Source of the DNA: an uncultured Clostridia bacterium
GTDB taxonomy: Bacteria > Bacillota > Clostridia > Oscillospirales > Ruminococcaceae
Direction of reading: 5' to 3'
Length of the DNA: 36,691 bases
Assembly (NCBI GenBank): GCA_947628655.1
Contig: CANRAS010000020.1
Coordinates: forward strand, 1 to 36,691
Position 1 is the stretch's first letter. Each line of letters opens with the position of its first letter. The notes beneath the pieces were generated by a model. The model did no database searches, was not told where the DNA came from, and worked only from the letters and a program-made list of their open reading frames with translations. The translations under genes and the position numbers were made by a program. Shown piece by piece: positions 7,530 to 16,388 of this stretch.

Positions 7530-9167
7530 ATGGCAAGTGAACGAATGACGGTCGCCCGCGCTATGACTGAGTGTCTGAAAGCAGAGGGAATAAAGGATAT
7601 TTTCGGATACCCCGGCGCGGCAATCTGCCCGTTTTATGACGAGATATATAAAAGCAATATACGGCATATCCTTGTACGGCACGAGGTAAACGCGGGTCAC
7701 GCCGCAAGCGGTTACGCGCGCGTAACGGGAAAGCCCGCCGTGTGCGTAGCGACAAGCGGACCGGGCGCGCTTAATCTTATCACGGCGATAGCTACCGCGT
7801 ATATGGATTCCGTGCCTATGGTGATAATCACGGGACAGGTAAATTCCGACCAGATAGGGCGCGACGTGTTCCAGGAGGCGGATATTACGGGTTCGGCAGA
7901 GCCGTTTGTAAAACACAGCTACTTATTAAAAAAGCCCGAAGACACCGCAGACGTGTTTAAAAAGGCGTTTTATATCGCGGGTACGGGCAGGCGCGGTCCC
8001 GTGCTGATAGACGTGCCGTTTGACGTTCAGAAAGCCGAGATAGATTTCGAGTATCCCGAAACAGTAGATATTCGCTCCTACAGACCCAGCACAAAGGGCA
8101 ACGGCTTTCAGATAAAACGTGCGATAAACGCGCTTAAAGACGCGAAAAAACCGCTTATCTGCGCGGGCGGCGGGCTGTTCACGGGAAATGCCGTGGAACT
8201 TATGCGAAAGTTCGCCGAAGTGAACGATATTCCCGTCGTGTCAACTATGATGGGCTTAGGCGCTATGCAGTCCGACAGTCCGCTTTATTACGGAATGATA
8301 GGTATGCACGGCGCAAAGGCGGCGAACATTGCCGTAAATTCCTGCGATACGCTGTTTTTGCTCGGCGCGAGAGTGGGCGACAGAGCGATGTCCGCAATGG
8401 AAAACCGAAAGGATTTCACCGTTGTGCATATTGATATAGACCCCGCCGAGATTGGCAAGAATATAGAGGCGAACGTTCCGATTGTCGGAGATATTACGCT
8501 TGTTTTAGGTCAGCTTTTGGAGCAGGTGGACGGTTTTGAAGAACGTTTAAGTCACACGGCTTGGCGCGAGGAACTTGAAAAATATCGTACAGAAACCCAA
8601 CCCGCTCCCGCAGGCGACGGCTATGTAAACCCGAAGTGGTTTATAAGAACGCTTAACAAGTATCTTCCCGAACATTCCGTAGTTGTCGCGGACGTTGGAC
8701 AAAATCAGATCTGGACAGCGGCGAACATATCGCTTAAAGACGGGCGTTTTCTCACTTCGGGAGGTATGGGAACAATGGGCTATTCCGTTCCTGCGGCAAT
8801 CGGAGCGAAAACTGCCTGCCCGTCGGTTGAAGTTGTCGCAGTATGCGGCGACGGCTCTTTTCAAATGGAGTTTAATGAAATGGCAACAGCGGTTCAGCAC
8901 GGGATAAACATAAAGATAATTGTTATCCGCAACTGTTTTTTGGGAATGGTGCGCGAGGTGCAGGAAAGAACCTACGATAACCGCCTAATCGGCGTTTCGC
9001 TTGACGGCAGTCCCGATTTCTGTAAAATCGCCGAGGCATACGGCATAGAACATATGCTTGTGAACAGCGAACAAAGCGCCGTGGAGGGCATTGGGAAACT
9101 TATAAGTTCGGACAAGCCGTATCTTTTGGAAGTTGTTGTTCCCGAACACGAGAAAACGATACTGTAA
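7530..9167 (+). CDS. ilvB: Acetolactate synthase, large (catalytic) subunit
   Basis: This ThDP- and FAD-dependent enzyme condenses pyruvate with pyruvate or 2-oxobutyrate, the first common step of valine, leucine and isoleucine synthesis. The 545-aa protein has the N-terminal pyrimidine-binding domain with the activating glutamate in RHEVNAGHAA, the central FAD-type domain, and the C-terminal ThDP motif GDGSFQM. The small subunit gene follows 13 bp downstream, which marks it as a biosynthetic AHAS and not a catabolic AlsS. The start has an AGGAG site. The length is slightly below the usual 550-590. Confidence 0.95.
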   Translation: MASERMTVARAMTECLKAEGIKDIFGYPGAAICPFYDEIYKSNIRHILVRHEVNAGHAASGYARVTGKPAVCVATSGPGALNLITAIATAYMDSVPMVIITGQVNSDQIGRDVFQEADITGSAEPFVKHSYLLKKPEDTADVFKKAFYIAGTGRRGPVLIDVPFDVQKAEIDFEYPETVDIRSYRPSTKGNGFQIKRAINALKDAKKPLICAGGGLFTGNAVELMRKFAEVNDIPVVSTMMGLGAMQSDSPLYYGMIGMHGAKAANIAVNSCDTLFLLGARVGDRAMSAMENRKDFTVVHIDIDPAEIGKNIEANVPIVGDITLVLGQLLEQVDGFEERLSHTAWREELEKYRTETQPAPAGDGYVNPKWFIRTLNKYLPEHSVVVADVGQNQIWTAANISLKDGRFLTSGGMGTMGYSVPAAIGAKTACPSVEVVAVCGDGSFQMEFNEMATAVQHGINIKIIVIRNCFLGMVREVQERTYDNRLIGVSLDGSPDFCKIAEAYGIEHMLVNSEQSAVEGIGKLISSDKPYLLEVVVPEHEKTIL

Positions 9168-9180
9168 CGGAGGACTATAT

Positions 9181-9678
9181 ATGAAACATACGATTTCCGT
9201 TCTGGTAGAAAACCACGCAGGCGTTCTGGCGCGCGTTGCGGGACTGTTCGCGCGGCGCGGGTTCAATATTGACAGTCTGGCTGTCGGCATAACCGATGAC
9301 GAACACATATCGCGCATTACGATTGTTGCCGACGGGAGCAAATATACGCTTGAACAGATTGAAAAACAGCTTAATAAGCTGATAGACGTTATCAAGGTCA
9401 AGACGCTTTCTCCCGAAAGTATGGTCAGCCGTGAGCTTATCTTGATAAAAGTAAGCTGTACGCCGAAACAGCGCCCCGAAATAATAAGCATATGCGAACT
9501 GTCGCGCGGGAAAATCTCCGATATTTCGGCTAATTCCGTGACAATCGAGATTTCCGACAACGCGCAGAACCTCAACAATTTTGAGGAACTATTGCGCCCC
9601 TACGGTATCAAGGAGATAGTCCGCACGGGAACTATAGCTATTCAAAAAGGCGAACAGGCGGTATCTCTCAAGAATTAA
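9181..9678 (+). CDS. ilvN: Acetolactate synthase, small (regulatory) subunit
   Basis: The 165-aa protein has an N-terminal ACT domain (about residues 3-75; HTISVLVENHAGVLARVAGLFARRG) that binds valine for feedback inhibition. The C-terminal domain (80-160) activates the large subunit. I choose ATG 9181, preceded by CGGAGG, over the longer in-frame extension that overlaps ilvB. It is translated with ilvB and followed by ilvC after 67 bp. Confidence 0.95.
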   Translation: MKHTISVLVENHAGVLARVAGLFARRGFNIDSLAVGITDDEHISRITIVADGSKYTLEQIEKQLNKLIDVIKVKTLSPESMVSRELILIKVSCTPKQRPEIISICELSRGKISDISANSVTIEISDNAQNLNNFEELLRPYGIKEIVRTGTIAIQKGEQAVSLKN

Positions 9679-9727
9679 CCGCAAAATTTAAACCGAATAC
9701 CTCGCCGAAAGGCGTCGAATAAATTAA

Positions 9728-10735
<1,008 letters not shown>

Positions 10736-10766
10736 TCGGCACTTAATTTACGGTAATAGAAAACAG

Positions 10767-10785
10767 CCCCCGCCGACGGCGGGGG
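10767..10785 (+). terminator. Intrinsic terminator of ilvBNC
   Basis: CCCCCGCC-GAC-GGCGGGGG followed by TGATTTTTTT. Confidence 0.92.
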
Positions 10786-10813
10786 TGATTTTTTTGGTTA
10801 AGAGGGGAGTTTG

Positions 10814-11140
10814 GTACAGGCTGTACAGGTTATGTACAGGTTATGTACAGGTTTGTGTACAGGTTAAATCGCATAGCAATGCGGGTTCGTACAGGTTGAC
10901 GGGGATTTTCCCAAATTCCTATACGTTTTTTTGTTGACCCTTGTGCAGTTAATTGCATTATAAAAAATGTTCTTAGAATATATAAAAAATAGGCTCAACC
11001 TGTACGCGTGGCTCTGTTAAGCCAAATAACCTGTACGCAACCTGTACACAACCTGTACACAACCTGTACGCGCGGCGCTGTTAAGCCAAATAACCTGTAC
11101 AGACTTTCGTAACCTAAAACGCGCCCCGCCGTCAGCGGGG
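10814..11140. repeat. Repeat unit 1: six GTACAGG words facing six inverted copies
   Basis: GTACAGG occurs forward at 10814, 10823, 10834, 10845, 10857 and 10889. Its complement AACCTGTAC occurs at 10997, 11028, 11039, 11050, 11061 and 11092. Spacing is mostly 11 bp (one helical turn), with flanking intervals of 31-32 bp. The inner pair (10888-10899 with 10995-11006) and the outer pair (10821-10832 with 11091-11102) are perfect 12-bp complements. An AT-rich core (about 10940-10992) separates the arms. The unit closes with a 36-bp block (11105-11140) that ends in a CCCCGCC/GCGGGG hairpin. No gene is present: short frames here are repetitive translations of the word. Confidence 0.85.
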
Positions 11141-11506
11141 GATATATTGTTAAGAGCGTATACGGATTTTCAGACGATTTTTCTGCACGGAGAAAGCGCA
11201 TTGCAATGCGGGTTCAGCGAGTTATACGTTTTTCCAGACGTTTTTTTATACGTTTTTTGTTGTCGCAAATGGCGTTGTTAAGCCAAATATACGTTTTTTG
11301 TCGATTTTTCTCAATTCCTTAGCACTTTTTTATGTCCCGTGCAGTGTTTTGCATTATGAAAAATGTTCTTAAAATATATAAAAAATAGTAAAAAACGTAT
11401 AATTGGCTCTGTTGAGCCAAATATTGACCGAAAAAACGTATAAAAAACGTATAAAAAACGTATATAAAAACGTCTAAGCCCGTCAACTCGCGCTGTTAAG
11501 CCAAAT
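11010..11506. repeat. Five dispersed copies of GGCnnTGTTnAGCCAAAT
   Basis: Copies at 11010-11027, 11074-11091, 11271-11288, 11405-11422 and 11489-11506. Most can form a small GGCT/AGCC hairpin followed by AAAT; the last copy begins CGC. They occur in both repeat units and usually adjoin the unit's word, so they are part of the element's plan. Confidence 0.85.
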
Positions 11507-11555
11507 GTCATATACGTTTTTTCGTAACCTAAAACGCGCCCCGCCGTCAGCGGGG
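11160..11555. repeat. Repeat unit 2: ATACGTTTTTT words facing AAAAAACGTAT words
   Basis: It has the same plan as unit 1 with a different word. Forward ATACG/AGACG-T-tract words lie at 11160, 11172, 11224, 11236, 11248 and 11289 (about 12-bp steps). Inverted AAAAAACGTAT words lie at 11391, 11431, 11442, 11453 and, as a variant, 11466 (about 11-bp steps). It shares with unit 1 the GCAATGCGGGTTC segment (near 10876 and 11203), the AT-rich core containing AAAATGTTCTTA, the GGCnnTGTTnAGCCAAAT motif, and an exact 36-bp closing block (11520-11555). Confidence 0.82.
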
Positions 11556-11566
11556 CGTATTAACCT

Positions 11567-11674
11567 AAAGACAATCTTTCTGCGCGCGCAGCGCGCACCT
11601 AAACTAAATACTAACAACTATTCTCTAGCTACTCTCTTACCTCTTACCTCTTACCTCTAACCTCTTACTTCTAA
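11567..11674. repeat. AAAGACAATCT motif, palindrome and TTACCTC tandem repeat
   Basis: AAAGACAATCT (11567-11577) is followed by the hairpin TGCGCGC-GCA-GCGCGCA (11581-11597), then a run of about 7-bp TTACCTC/TTACTTC units (about 11631-11674) that just touches the end of the kinase gene. The same 11-nt motif followed by a GCGC palindrome occurs at 30115-30146. The 7-bp units, read on the other strand as GAAGTAA/GAGGTAA, recur at 24602-24705 and 25650-25747. Confidence 0.75.
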
Positions 11675-12501
11675 AAGCCTAGCGCCTTAATATACGAGGG
11701 TAATGCTATCTCAAACTTCACTCCGTACCAATGGGATTTATCGCCAAGAGTTTTCTCAATACATTCAAGAGTATAGTCGGCGGCGATAACTGCGGCGTCA
11801 TAGGTTGACTTGCCGTTTTCGAGTGCGCCGACAAACGCCGACGCATAAACATCGCCCGTACCGTGACAGCCGCCCTCGATTTTGCGATGCTCGTAATATT
11901 TCGACGCGCCGTTTTCCACGACGAGAACGCCCGTAGTTTCGGGCTTGTAGCTTATTCCCGTGAACACTATCGTCTTTGCGCCCATTTCGAGGAGTTTATT
12001 CGTAAGCATATCGGTATAAGCGCTGTCGTATGTTTCGCGGTATTCGCAGTCCGTCAGCAGAGCCGCCTCGGTGATGTTCGGCAGAATAATATCCGCCGAC
12101 GCGCAAAGCGTTTTCATTTCATTTACAAAAGCGTTGTCAAATCCCGCGTAAAGTTTGCCGTTGTCAGCCATAGCAGGGTCGGCGATGAAACGCCCGCCGT
12201 TTACGAGCCTGCTTTTTACGATGTCTTTGACATAGCCTATTTGACGAGTACTTCCCAAATACCCCGTGTAAACAGCGGAAAAGTCGATTTTTTCGGTTTC
12301 CCACCGCTCGCATATTTTCGGCATATCTTCGGTTAAATCCGTAAACGTCCAGCCCGAAAACCCGCCTGTATGGTTCGACAATACCGCGCTCGGCAGAATA
12401 GCCGTTTCCAGCCCCGCCGCGCTGAGAATAGGCAGAGCCACGGTAAGCGAGCATTGACCGACACAAGAAATATCTTGAATAGTAAGTATCCGTTTATACA
12501 T
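11671..12501 (-). CDS. Pyridoxal/pyridoxamine kinase (ribokinase-like)
   Basis: The kinase phosphorylates the 5'-hydroxyl of B6 vitamers in PLP salvage. The 276-aa protein has the N-terminal substrate region (QDISCVGQCSLTVALPILSAAG, then LSNHTGG) and the C-terminal anion-hole motif GGCHGTGDVYASAF with the catalytic Asp, typical of the PdxK/PdxY family. The ribosome site AAGGCGG is 8 nt before ATG. A promoter with an overlapping inverted repeat lies upstream, and an XRE regulator gene lies just beyond in the same direction. The exact vitamer preference cannot be read from sequence. Confidence 0.88.
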   Translation of the reverse strand: MYKRILTIQDISCVGQCSLTVALPILSAAGLETAILPSAVLSNHTGGFSGWTFTDLTEDMPKICERWETEKIDFSAVYTGYLGSTRQIGYVKDIVKSRLVNGGRFIADPAMADNGKLYAGFDNAFVNEMKTLCASADIILPNITEAALLTDCEYRETYDSAYTDMLTNKLLEMGAKTIVFTGISYKPETTGVLVVENGASKYYEHRKIEGGCHGTGDVYASAFVGALENGKSTYDAAVIAADYTLECIEKTLGDKSHWYGVKFEIALPSYIKALGF

Positions 12502-12554
12502 ATTGATTACCGCCTTTCAAATTATTGTTCTGCACATTGAGGGCAGACGGCGCG

Positions 12555-12629
12555 TTATGTTATACATTTGTTTAACGCGGGCAGTCCGACCCACGGTTAT
12601 AGTATAACATAATTTGACAAAAAAATCAA
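12555..12629 (-). promoter_or_regulatory. Promoter and operator-like inverted repeat of the B6 kinase gene
   Basis: Minus strand: -35 TTGATT (12629-12624), 17 bp, -10 TATACT (12606-12601). An 11-bp inverted repeat TTATGTTATAC (12555-12565) / GTATAACATAA (12602-12612) overlaps the -10 and the leader, and looks like a regulator site. The adjacent XRE protein is the obvious candidate ligand. Confidence 0.6.
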
Positions 12630-12686
12630 TAGTAATTTACAGATACAAACAAGTTTTTGTGTTTAAAACGGCATATGTAAGACGGT

Positions 12687-12992
12687 TTAACAGTATTGCT
12701 GTTTCAAGTCCATATTTCCGTGCTGTTTCATATTCTTTTGAGTTTCCTCTATTTCGGGAACAATATACTTTCTTTGAATTTCCAAAAGGTCAATATCCAG
12801 CACCGTGCATATTTTCAGGCAAATAATCCATGTCGCGGTATAACTCCCGCGCTCCAAATCGCGGAGGTAAACATCGGTTATCCCGACAAGTTCCGCGAGC
12901 TGCTCCTGAGTTATTTTCTTCTGCTTACGGTTTTCCTTAATAAGCATTCCGAATTCGGTTTGAATTTTACGTTCTTTAATTTTAGCGTCCAT
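12687..12992 (-). CDS. XRE-family transcriptional regulator
   Basis: This 101-aa protein has a Cro/C1-type helix-turn-helix near residues 13-68: FGMLIKENRKQKKITQEQLAELVGIT then a recognition helix YLRDLERGSYTATW. The C-terminal tail is polar and short, so no ligand-binding domain is present. GGAGGCGG precedes the ATG. Its own promoter has an 8-bp inverted repeat around the -10, consistent with autoregulation. The target beyond itself is unknown; the B6 kinase gene downstream is a candidate. Confidence 0.85.
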   Translation of the reverse strand: MDAKIKERKIQTEFGMLIKENRKQKKITQEQLAELVGITDVYLRDLERGSYTATWIICLKICTVLDIDLLEIQRKYIVPEIEETQKNMKQHGNMDLKQQYC

Positions 12993-13027
12993 TGTCCGCC
13001 TCCAAAAGTCAAAAATTTATAATTCAC

Positions 13028-13073
13028 TTTGAACAGAGCGCGGATAATTTATTATATCAGTACTATGTTCAAA
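13028..13073 (-). promoter_or_regulatory. Extended -10 promoter with inverted repeat for the XRE gene
   Basis: Minus strand: extended -10 TGATATAAT (TATAAT at 13056-13051). The -35 is poor (T-rich), as is usual for extended -10 promoters. TTTGAACA (13028-13035) and TGTTCAAA (13066-13073) form an 8-bp inverted repeat bracketing the -10, a likely autoregulatory operator. Confidence 0.6.
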
Positions 13074-13661
13074 AAAACTATACTGTTTTAAAAGCCACGG
13101 CTTTCAAACTTTCTGCCTTGGGAATGTTCCGCGGCTTTAATCAGAAAATTTGTTTCTGATTATATTTTGACACATTTAACTGAAAAATAAAAGAAAATAT
13201 ACTTTTCTTTAGAAAATATTTTTTTCCCTTTCCGGTTTAATTGTATCATTTTAGCGGGAAAATTGCAATATGCGGGGATTTAGAAATTAAATCGCGCCTT
13301 TAGGGTAGTTCATATGTAAACTTTTGCCGAGATTGTAAAAAATGCACAATCAAAAGTCTGTTTTTTATGAAATAATCGTCAAATTGGCAAAACCATAGTT
13401 AAGATAATTTCAGAAACCGCCGAAAACGACCAAATCAGCGCAAACATACACTCCTCGTAAACCCGTGCCATAACGTGCATTTATAGAAATTGAACAAATT
13501 CCCGACAAGCCGAAACGCACGTTTTAAAGCCGATTTACAAATTTTGTTTATAATTTACCTGATTTTCAGCTAAATTTTACTGCTTTAATTTGTTGAATTT
13601 GACAATAAAATTTGCAGTTTTACGCAAAACCCGCGAAAATGCGAAAGAAAATCGGATTTTC
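13074..13661. other. AT-rich gene-free stretch upstream of the PhzF gene
   Basis: No reading frame with a ribosome site is seen. It holds hairpins AAAGCC-AC-GGCTTT (13091-13104) and a perfect 10-bp TAATCAGAAA/TTTCTGATTA (13138-13162), an inverted GATTGT/ACAATC pair (about 13331-13351), and AAGAAAAT/ATTTTCTT (13645-13663) next to the PhzF promoter. I see no recognisable RNA gene. Confidence 0.5.
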
Positions 13662-13690
13662 TTGCTATTCCCAAAAAAACATGTTATAAT
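13662..13690 (+). promoter_or_regulatory. Sigma-A promoter of the PhzF gene
   Basis: TTGCTA (13662-13667), 17 bp, TATAAT (13685-13690). A short hairpin overlaps the -35. Confidence 0.78.
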
Positions 13691-13711
13691 AAACATCAGG
13701 GAGTTGATTAA

Positions 13712-14494
13712 ATGAAACAGTACATAGTAGACGCATTCACCGCCGAGCCGTTTGCGGGAAATCCCGCTGCTGTCTGCGTTATGGACGAATACCCGTCCGA
13801 AGAATTTATGATGAAACTTGCTATGGAAAATAATCTGTCGGAAACCGCGTTTGTTGTGAAAGAGGACGCGGGGTATCATCTGCGCTGGTTTACTCCGACA
13901 ACGGAAGTAGAACTTTGCGGTCACGCAACATTAGCGTCGGCGTTTGTGGTTTTGAATTTCTATGAACACGAGAGTAACGCGGTGAAGTTCAGCACGCTAA
14001 GCGGAGAACTTGCGATTACACGGTATGGCAATCTTTACGAGATGAATTTCCCTGCATATGAACTGAAAGAAATTCCCGTCACGGACGCTATGGAAAAGGC
14101 TTTCGGAGTACGTCCGATTAAAGCCGTGCTGGGTCTTGATTTGATATGTGTATTTGAAACCGAAGAAATCGTTCGGGAAATGAAACCCTCCGGGGCGCGT
14201 TTGTCGGAAATAGACGGACGAATACAAAACGCTACCGCTCTCGGAAAAGAAACCGACTGCGTATCCCGAAGTTTCTGCCCGAAACTCGGCATTGCCGAAG
14301 ACCCCGTCTGCGGTTCGGCGCATTGCCAAATCGCGGCGTATTGGGCAAGTGAACTCGGCAAAAACGAAATCCGCGCTTATCAAGCGTCGAAACGCGGCGG
14401 TTATCTTAATTGCCGAATAGAGCCGAACAACCGCATAACGATAAGCGGAGAGGCGGCTTTAGTGGCGGTGTCCGAAATTGTCGCAAAGCCGTAA
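13712..14494 (+). CDS. PhzF family isomerase-like protein
   Basis: The protein (260 aa) belongs to the PhzF/DapF-fold family. The N-terminal half has the hallmark run VDAFTAEPFAGNPAAV, the catalytic-type glutamate E44 in NNLSETAF, then WFTPTTEVELCGHATLA. The second half has GIAEDPVCGSAHC, which carries the second anion-binding element. Intact motifs argue for an active isomerase, but the substrate is unknown; no phenazine genes are nearby, so this is one of the many housekeeping-type PhzF homologues. GGGAG precedes the start. It is slightly shorter than the typical 270-300 aa. The next gene has its own promoter. Confidence 0.9.
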   Translation: MKQYIVDAFTAEPFAGNPAAVCVMDEYPSEEFMMKLAMENNLSETAFVVKEDAGYHLRWFTPTTEVELCGHATLASAFVVLNFYEHESNAVKFSTLSGELAITRYGNLYEMNFPAYELKEIPVTDAMEKAFGVRPIKAVLGLDLICVFETEEIVREMKPSGARLSEIDGRIQNATALGKETDCVSRSFCPKLGIAEDPVCGSAHCQIAAYWASELGKNEIRAYQASKRGGYLNCRIEPNNRITISGEAALVAVSEIVAKP

Positions 14495-14500
14495 CTTCAC

Positions 14501-14529
14501 TTGACAACACTTTGCAAATGTGCTATTAT
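14501..14529 (+). promoter_or_regulatory. Sigma-A promoter of the ASKHA gene
   Basis: TTGACA (14501-14506), 17 bp, TATTAT (14524-14529). It lies just after the PhzF stop codon. Confidence 0.82.
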
Positions 14530-14563
14530 ATATAGTATAAATATCTAACGGAGATAAACCGAA

Positions 14564-15640
14564 ATGATGACAAATTTTACGGTTCTGCACGAGAAATACC
14601 GTTCGGAACGCAGTGCCGAACTTGCTTTGGCGTGTGATATTACGCCGTGTTCCATATCCGCTGTGTTTTACGACTTAGCGCTGGAACGGCGGTATTCGCG
14701 CTCTGCTGCGTTTGGCAAAGAGTTTACGGTGCAGACGATTTTGGACGAACTAGCAAAGCTGATTATAACCGCTCTGCGGGAGTATTCGATAAAGCCTGCC
14801 GCCGTCAGACGCGCGGGCTTTGCCGCGCCCGTGTACATCGAAACGGCGCTTGAACATACTGTTTCATCTGAAAAGCTGGGGCTTTCCGCCGAGTGTGAAA
14901 TAATGTTTGTGCCGTATATTTCCGCGGGAATAAGCGGGCGTTTCACCGCGTCATTGCTTACGTTCCCCAATGCGGAAGAGTGGGCGTCGGCTGACTTTGG
15001 GAGAACGCTTTGTATTGCTCACAAAACGGCAAATGAAATTCGCCTTGCCTCGTTCCCGCTATTAGGCGCGTTCGACGGTTCTGCTCTGGAAAGCGGTATG
15101 CCCGCCGAAAAGGGCGCGATAGACAGCGTTCATACAGACGCGGACGGAACGCGCGTTTACGAGGTCGTCGGCGACTGCGACAGCGTAGGAATTTCCCCGT
15201 GCGGCGCTTTGATGTGCGCTGTAGAAATGAAACGCGCAGGTATTCTCGACAACGACGGCATTATGACCGACCGCGATTTGTACTTTATAGGAGAGGACTA
15301 TTTCATTTCACAAAGCGATATTCGCGCAATACAGGCGGATAAGGCGTTCGCCGCCGCGGCAGTCGGGCTTTTACCGCAGATGAACGGTAACGTGTTCTTT
15401 TCGGGAGAGCCTTTTTCGACGGCGGGCGGTTTCCGCGCTCTGCTCGAACTCGGAGGAATACCCGAACGGTTCGGCACGGCGGCGTTTTGCAGAAACTCAA
15501 CAGAGCAGGGGATAATCTCGTACCTTGAAAGCGAAGAAGTCCGCGCGCGGGCAAACGAACTAATCCGCAGTGCGATTGACATTTCCCCAAAGAAATTACC
15601 TAAATATGATAAAGATTACCTAAAAAATCTGCGCCTATGA
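14564..15640 (+). CDS. RACo-like ASKHA-domain protein without ferredoxin domain
   Basis: The protein (358 aa) is a divergent member of the ASKHA group that includes the reductive activator of corrinoid proteins (RACo, DUF4445 C-terminal region). Recognisable elements in order are ISAGISGRFTASLL, a G-x-x-D-G-S-ALESGMPAEKGAIDSV block, GISPCGALMCAVEMKRAGILD, and ISQSDIRAIQADKAFAAAA, which parallels the family's ITQ-DI-IQ-AK run. Typical RACo proteins begin with a 2Fe-2S ferredoxin domain; here there is none and no Cys cluster. Several family glycines and acidic residues differ, and the tail is short. No corrinoid methyltransferase lies nearby. An ATP-dependent activator role is possible; loss of activity is also possible. 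Confidence 0.65.
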   Translation: MMTNFTVLHEKYRSERSAELALACDITPCSISAVFYDLALERRYSRSAAFGKEFTVQTILDELAKLIITALREYSIKPAAVRRAGFAAPVYIETALEHTVSSEKLGLSAECEIMFVPYISAGISGRFTASLLTFPNAEEWASADFGRTLCIAHKTANEIRLASFPLLGAFDGSALESGMPAEKGAIDSVHTDADGTRVYEVVGDCDSVGISPCGALMCAVEMKRAGILDNDGIMTDRDLYFIGEDYFISQSDIRAIQADKAFAAAAVGLLPQMNGNVFFSGEPFSTAGGFRALLELGGIPERFGTAAFCRNSTEQGIISYLESEEVRARANELIRSAIDISPKKLPKYDKDYLKNLRL

Positions 15641-15692
15641 CTTAATTTCATCAAAAAGCAGAAATTTTTTGTAAATTTTTGATAAAAAGCAC

Positions 15693-15721
15693 TTGATTTT
15701 TTCTGCAAATAGTGCTATAAT
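15693..15721 (+). promoter_or_regulatory. Sigma-A promoter of rplS
   Basis: TTGATT (15693-15698), 17 bp, TATAAT (15716-15721). Transcription should start near 15728. Confidence 0.85.
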
Positions 15722-15727
15722 AATAAG

Positions 15728-15975
15728 GCATTTAGTATCCGTCGGTATATCTATGCCCAACATTCGGTGTCGAAAATACGTTCGGCGCTTTATCAAGGTA
15801 AAGAAATCGGCGTGTGTTAATGCGCGAATGTGCCGTAAGCTGAAAGTTTTAAAGGCGCGTTCAAACATTAAAAAAGGATAGTCCTCTGAGTTGGCGGGAA
15901 ACGACCCGCGGCGCGTTTTTGTTGCGCTCGGAAAAGCCGAACTTTAAGAATATCCGAAACGTACAGGAGGAAAAA
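15728..15975 (+). promoter_or_regulatory. Long rplS (L19) leader, probably autoregulatory
   Basis: About 248 nt separate the predicted start from the rplS ATG, with no credible gene. Hairpins are visible, for example GCGGG/CCCGC (about 15893-15910), then a GCGC-T-rich-GCGC element and TCGG/CCGA near 15928-15943. Firmicutes rplS often has a long structured leader (the L19 leader class), and this one occupies the right place, but I cannot confirm it matches that class. Confidence 0.5.
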
Positions 15976-16317
15976 ATGGACGCATTAAAGCTAATTGAGC
16001 AAAGCAGTATGAAAGAAACCGCACCTCAAATCGAAATCGGCGATTATGTCAAGGTGTATGTAAGCATCAAAGAGGGCGAAAAGAGCCGTATCCAGATGTT
16101 TGAGGGTACAGTTATCGCCAAAAAACACGGCGGTATAAACGAAACGTTTACAGTAAGACGCGTAGCGCACGGCTGCGGTGTGGAAAGAGTATTTCCGCTC
16201 CATTCGCCGTCTGTTGACCACATCGACGTGGTAAGAAACGGTAAGGTTCGCCGTGCGAAACTTTACTATCTGCGCGACAGAGTTGGCAAGGCTGCAAGAG
16301 TTAAGTCCAAGGTTTGA
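15976..16317 (+). CDS. rplS: 50S ribosomal protein L19
   Basis: L19 sits at the 30S-50S interface. The 113-aa protein carries the family core: [54 protein letters not shown] and the basic C-terminus [19 protein letters not shown]. The start is the ATG at 15976 after a perfect AGGAGG; an in-frame TTG-type extension upstream lies within the leader. A terminator follows, so lepB and later genes depend on readthrough or an unseen promoter. Confidence 0.97.
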   Translation: MDALKLIEQSSMKETAPQIEIGDYVKVYVSIKEGEKSRIQMFEGTVIAKKHGGINETFTVRRVAHGCGVERVFPLHSPSVDHIDVVRNGKVRRAKLYYLRDRVGKAARVKSKV

Positions 16318-16333
16318 TCCAAAATCCCCTAAT

Positions 16334-16357
16334 TCCTCGCTTTATGCGGGGAGTTTT
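16334..16357 (+). terminator. Intrinsic terminator or attenuator after rplS
   Basis: TCCTCGC/GCGGGGA stem (one G-T pair), 5-nt loop, then GTTTTTGG. The next gene starts 32 bp later, so it may reduce readthrough into lepB instead of ending the operon. Confidence 0.72.
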
Positions 16358-16388
16358 TGGGGATAATTTGTAAGAAAAGAGAATTGCT

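Noticed and set aside
10814-11100. Possible CRISPR array from regularly repeated GTACAGG
   Set aside because: Words are too short, spacers are 2-5 bp, both orientations occur, and no cas genes are present.
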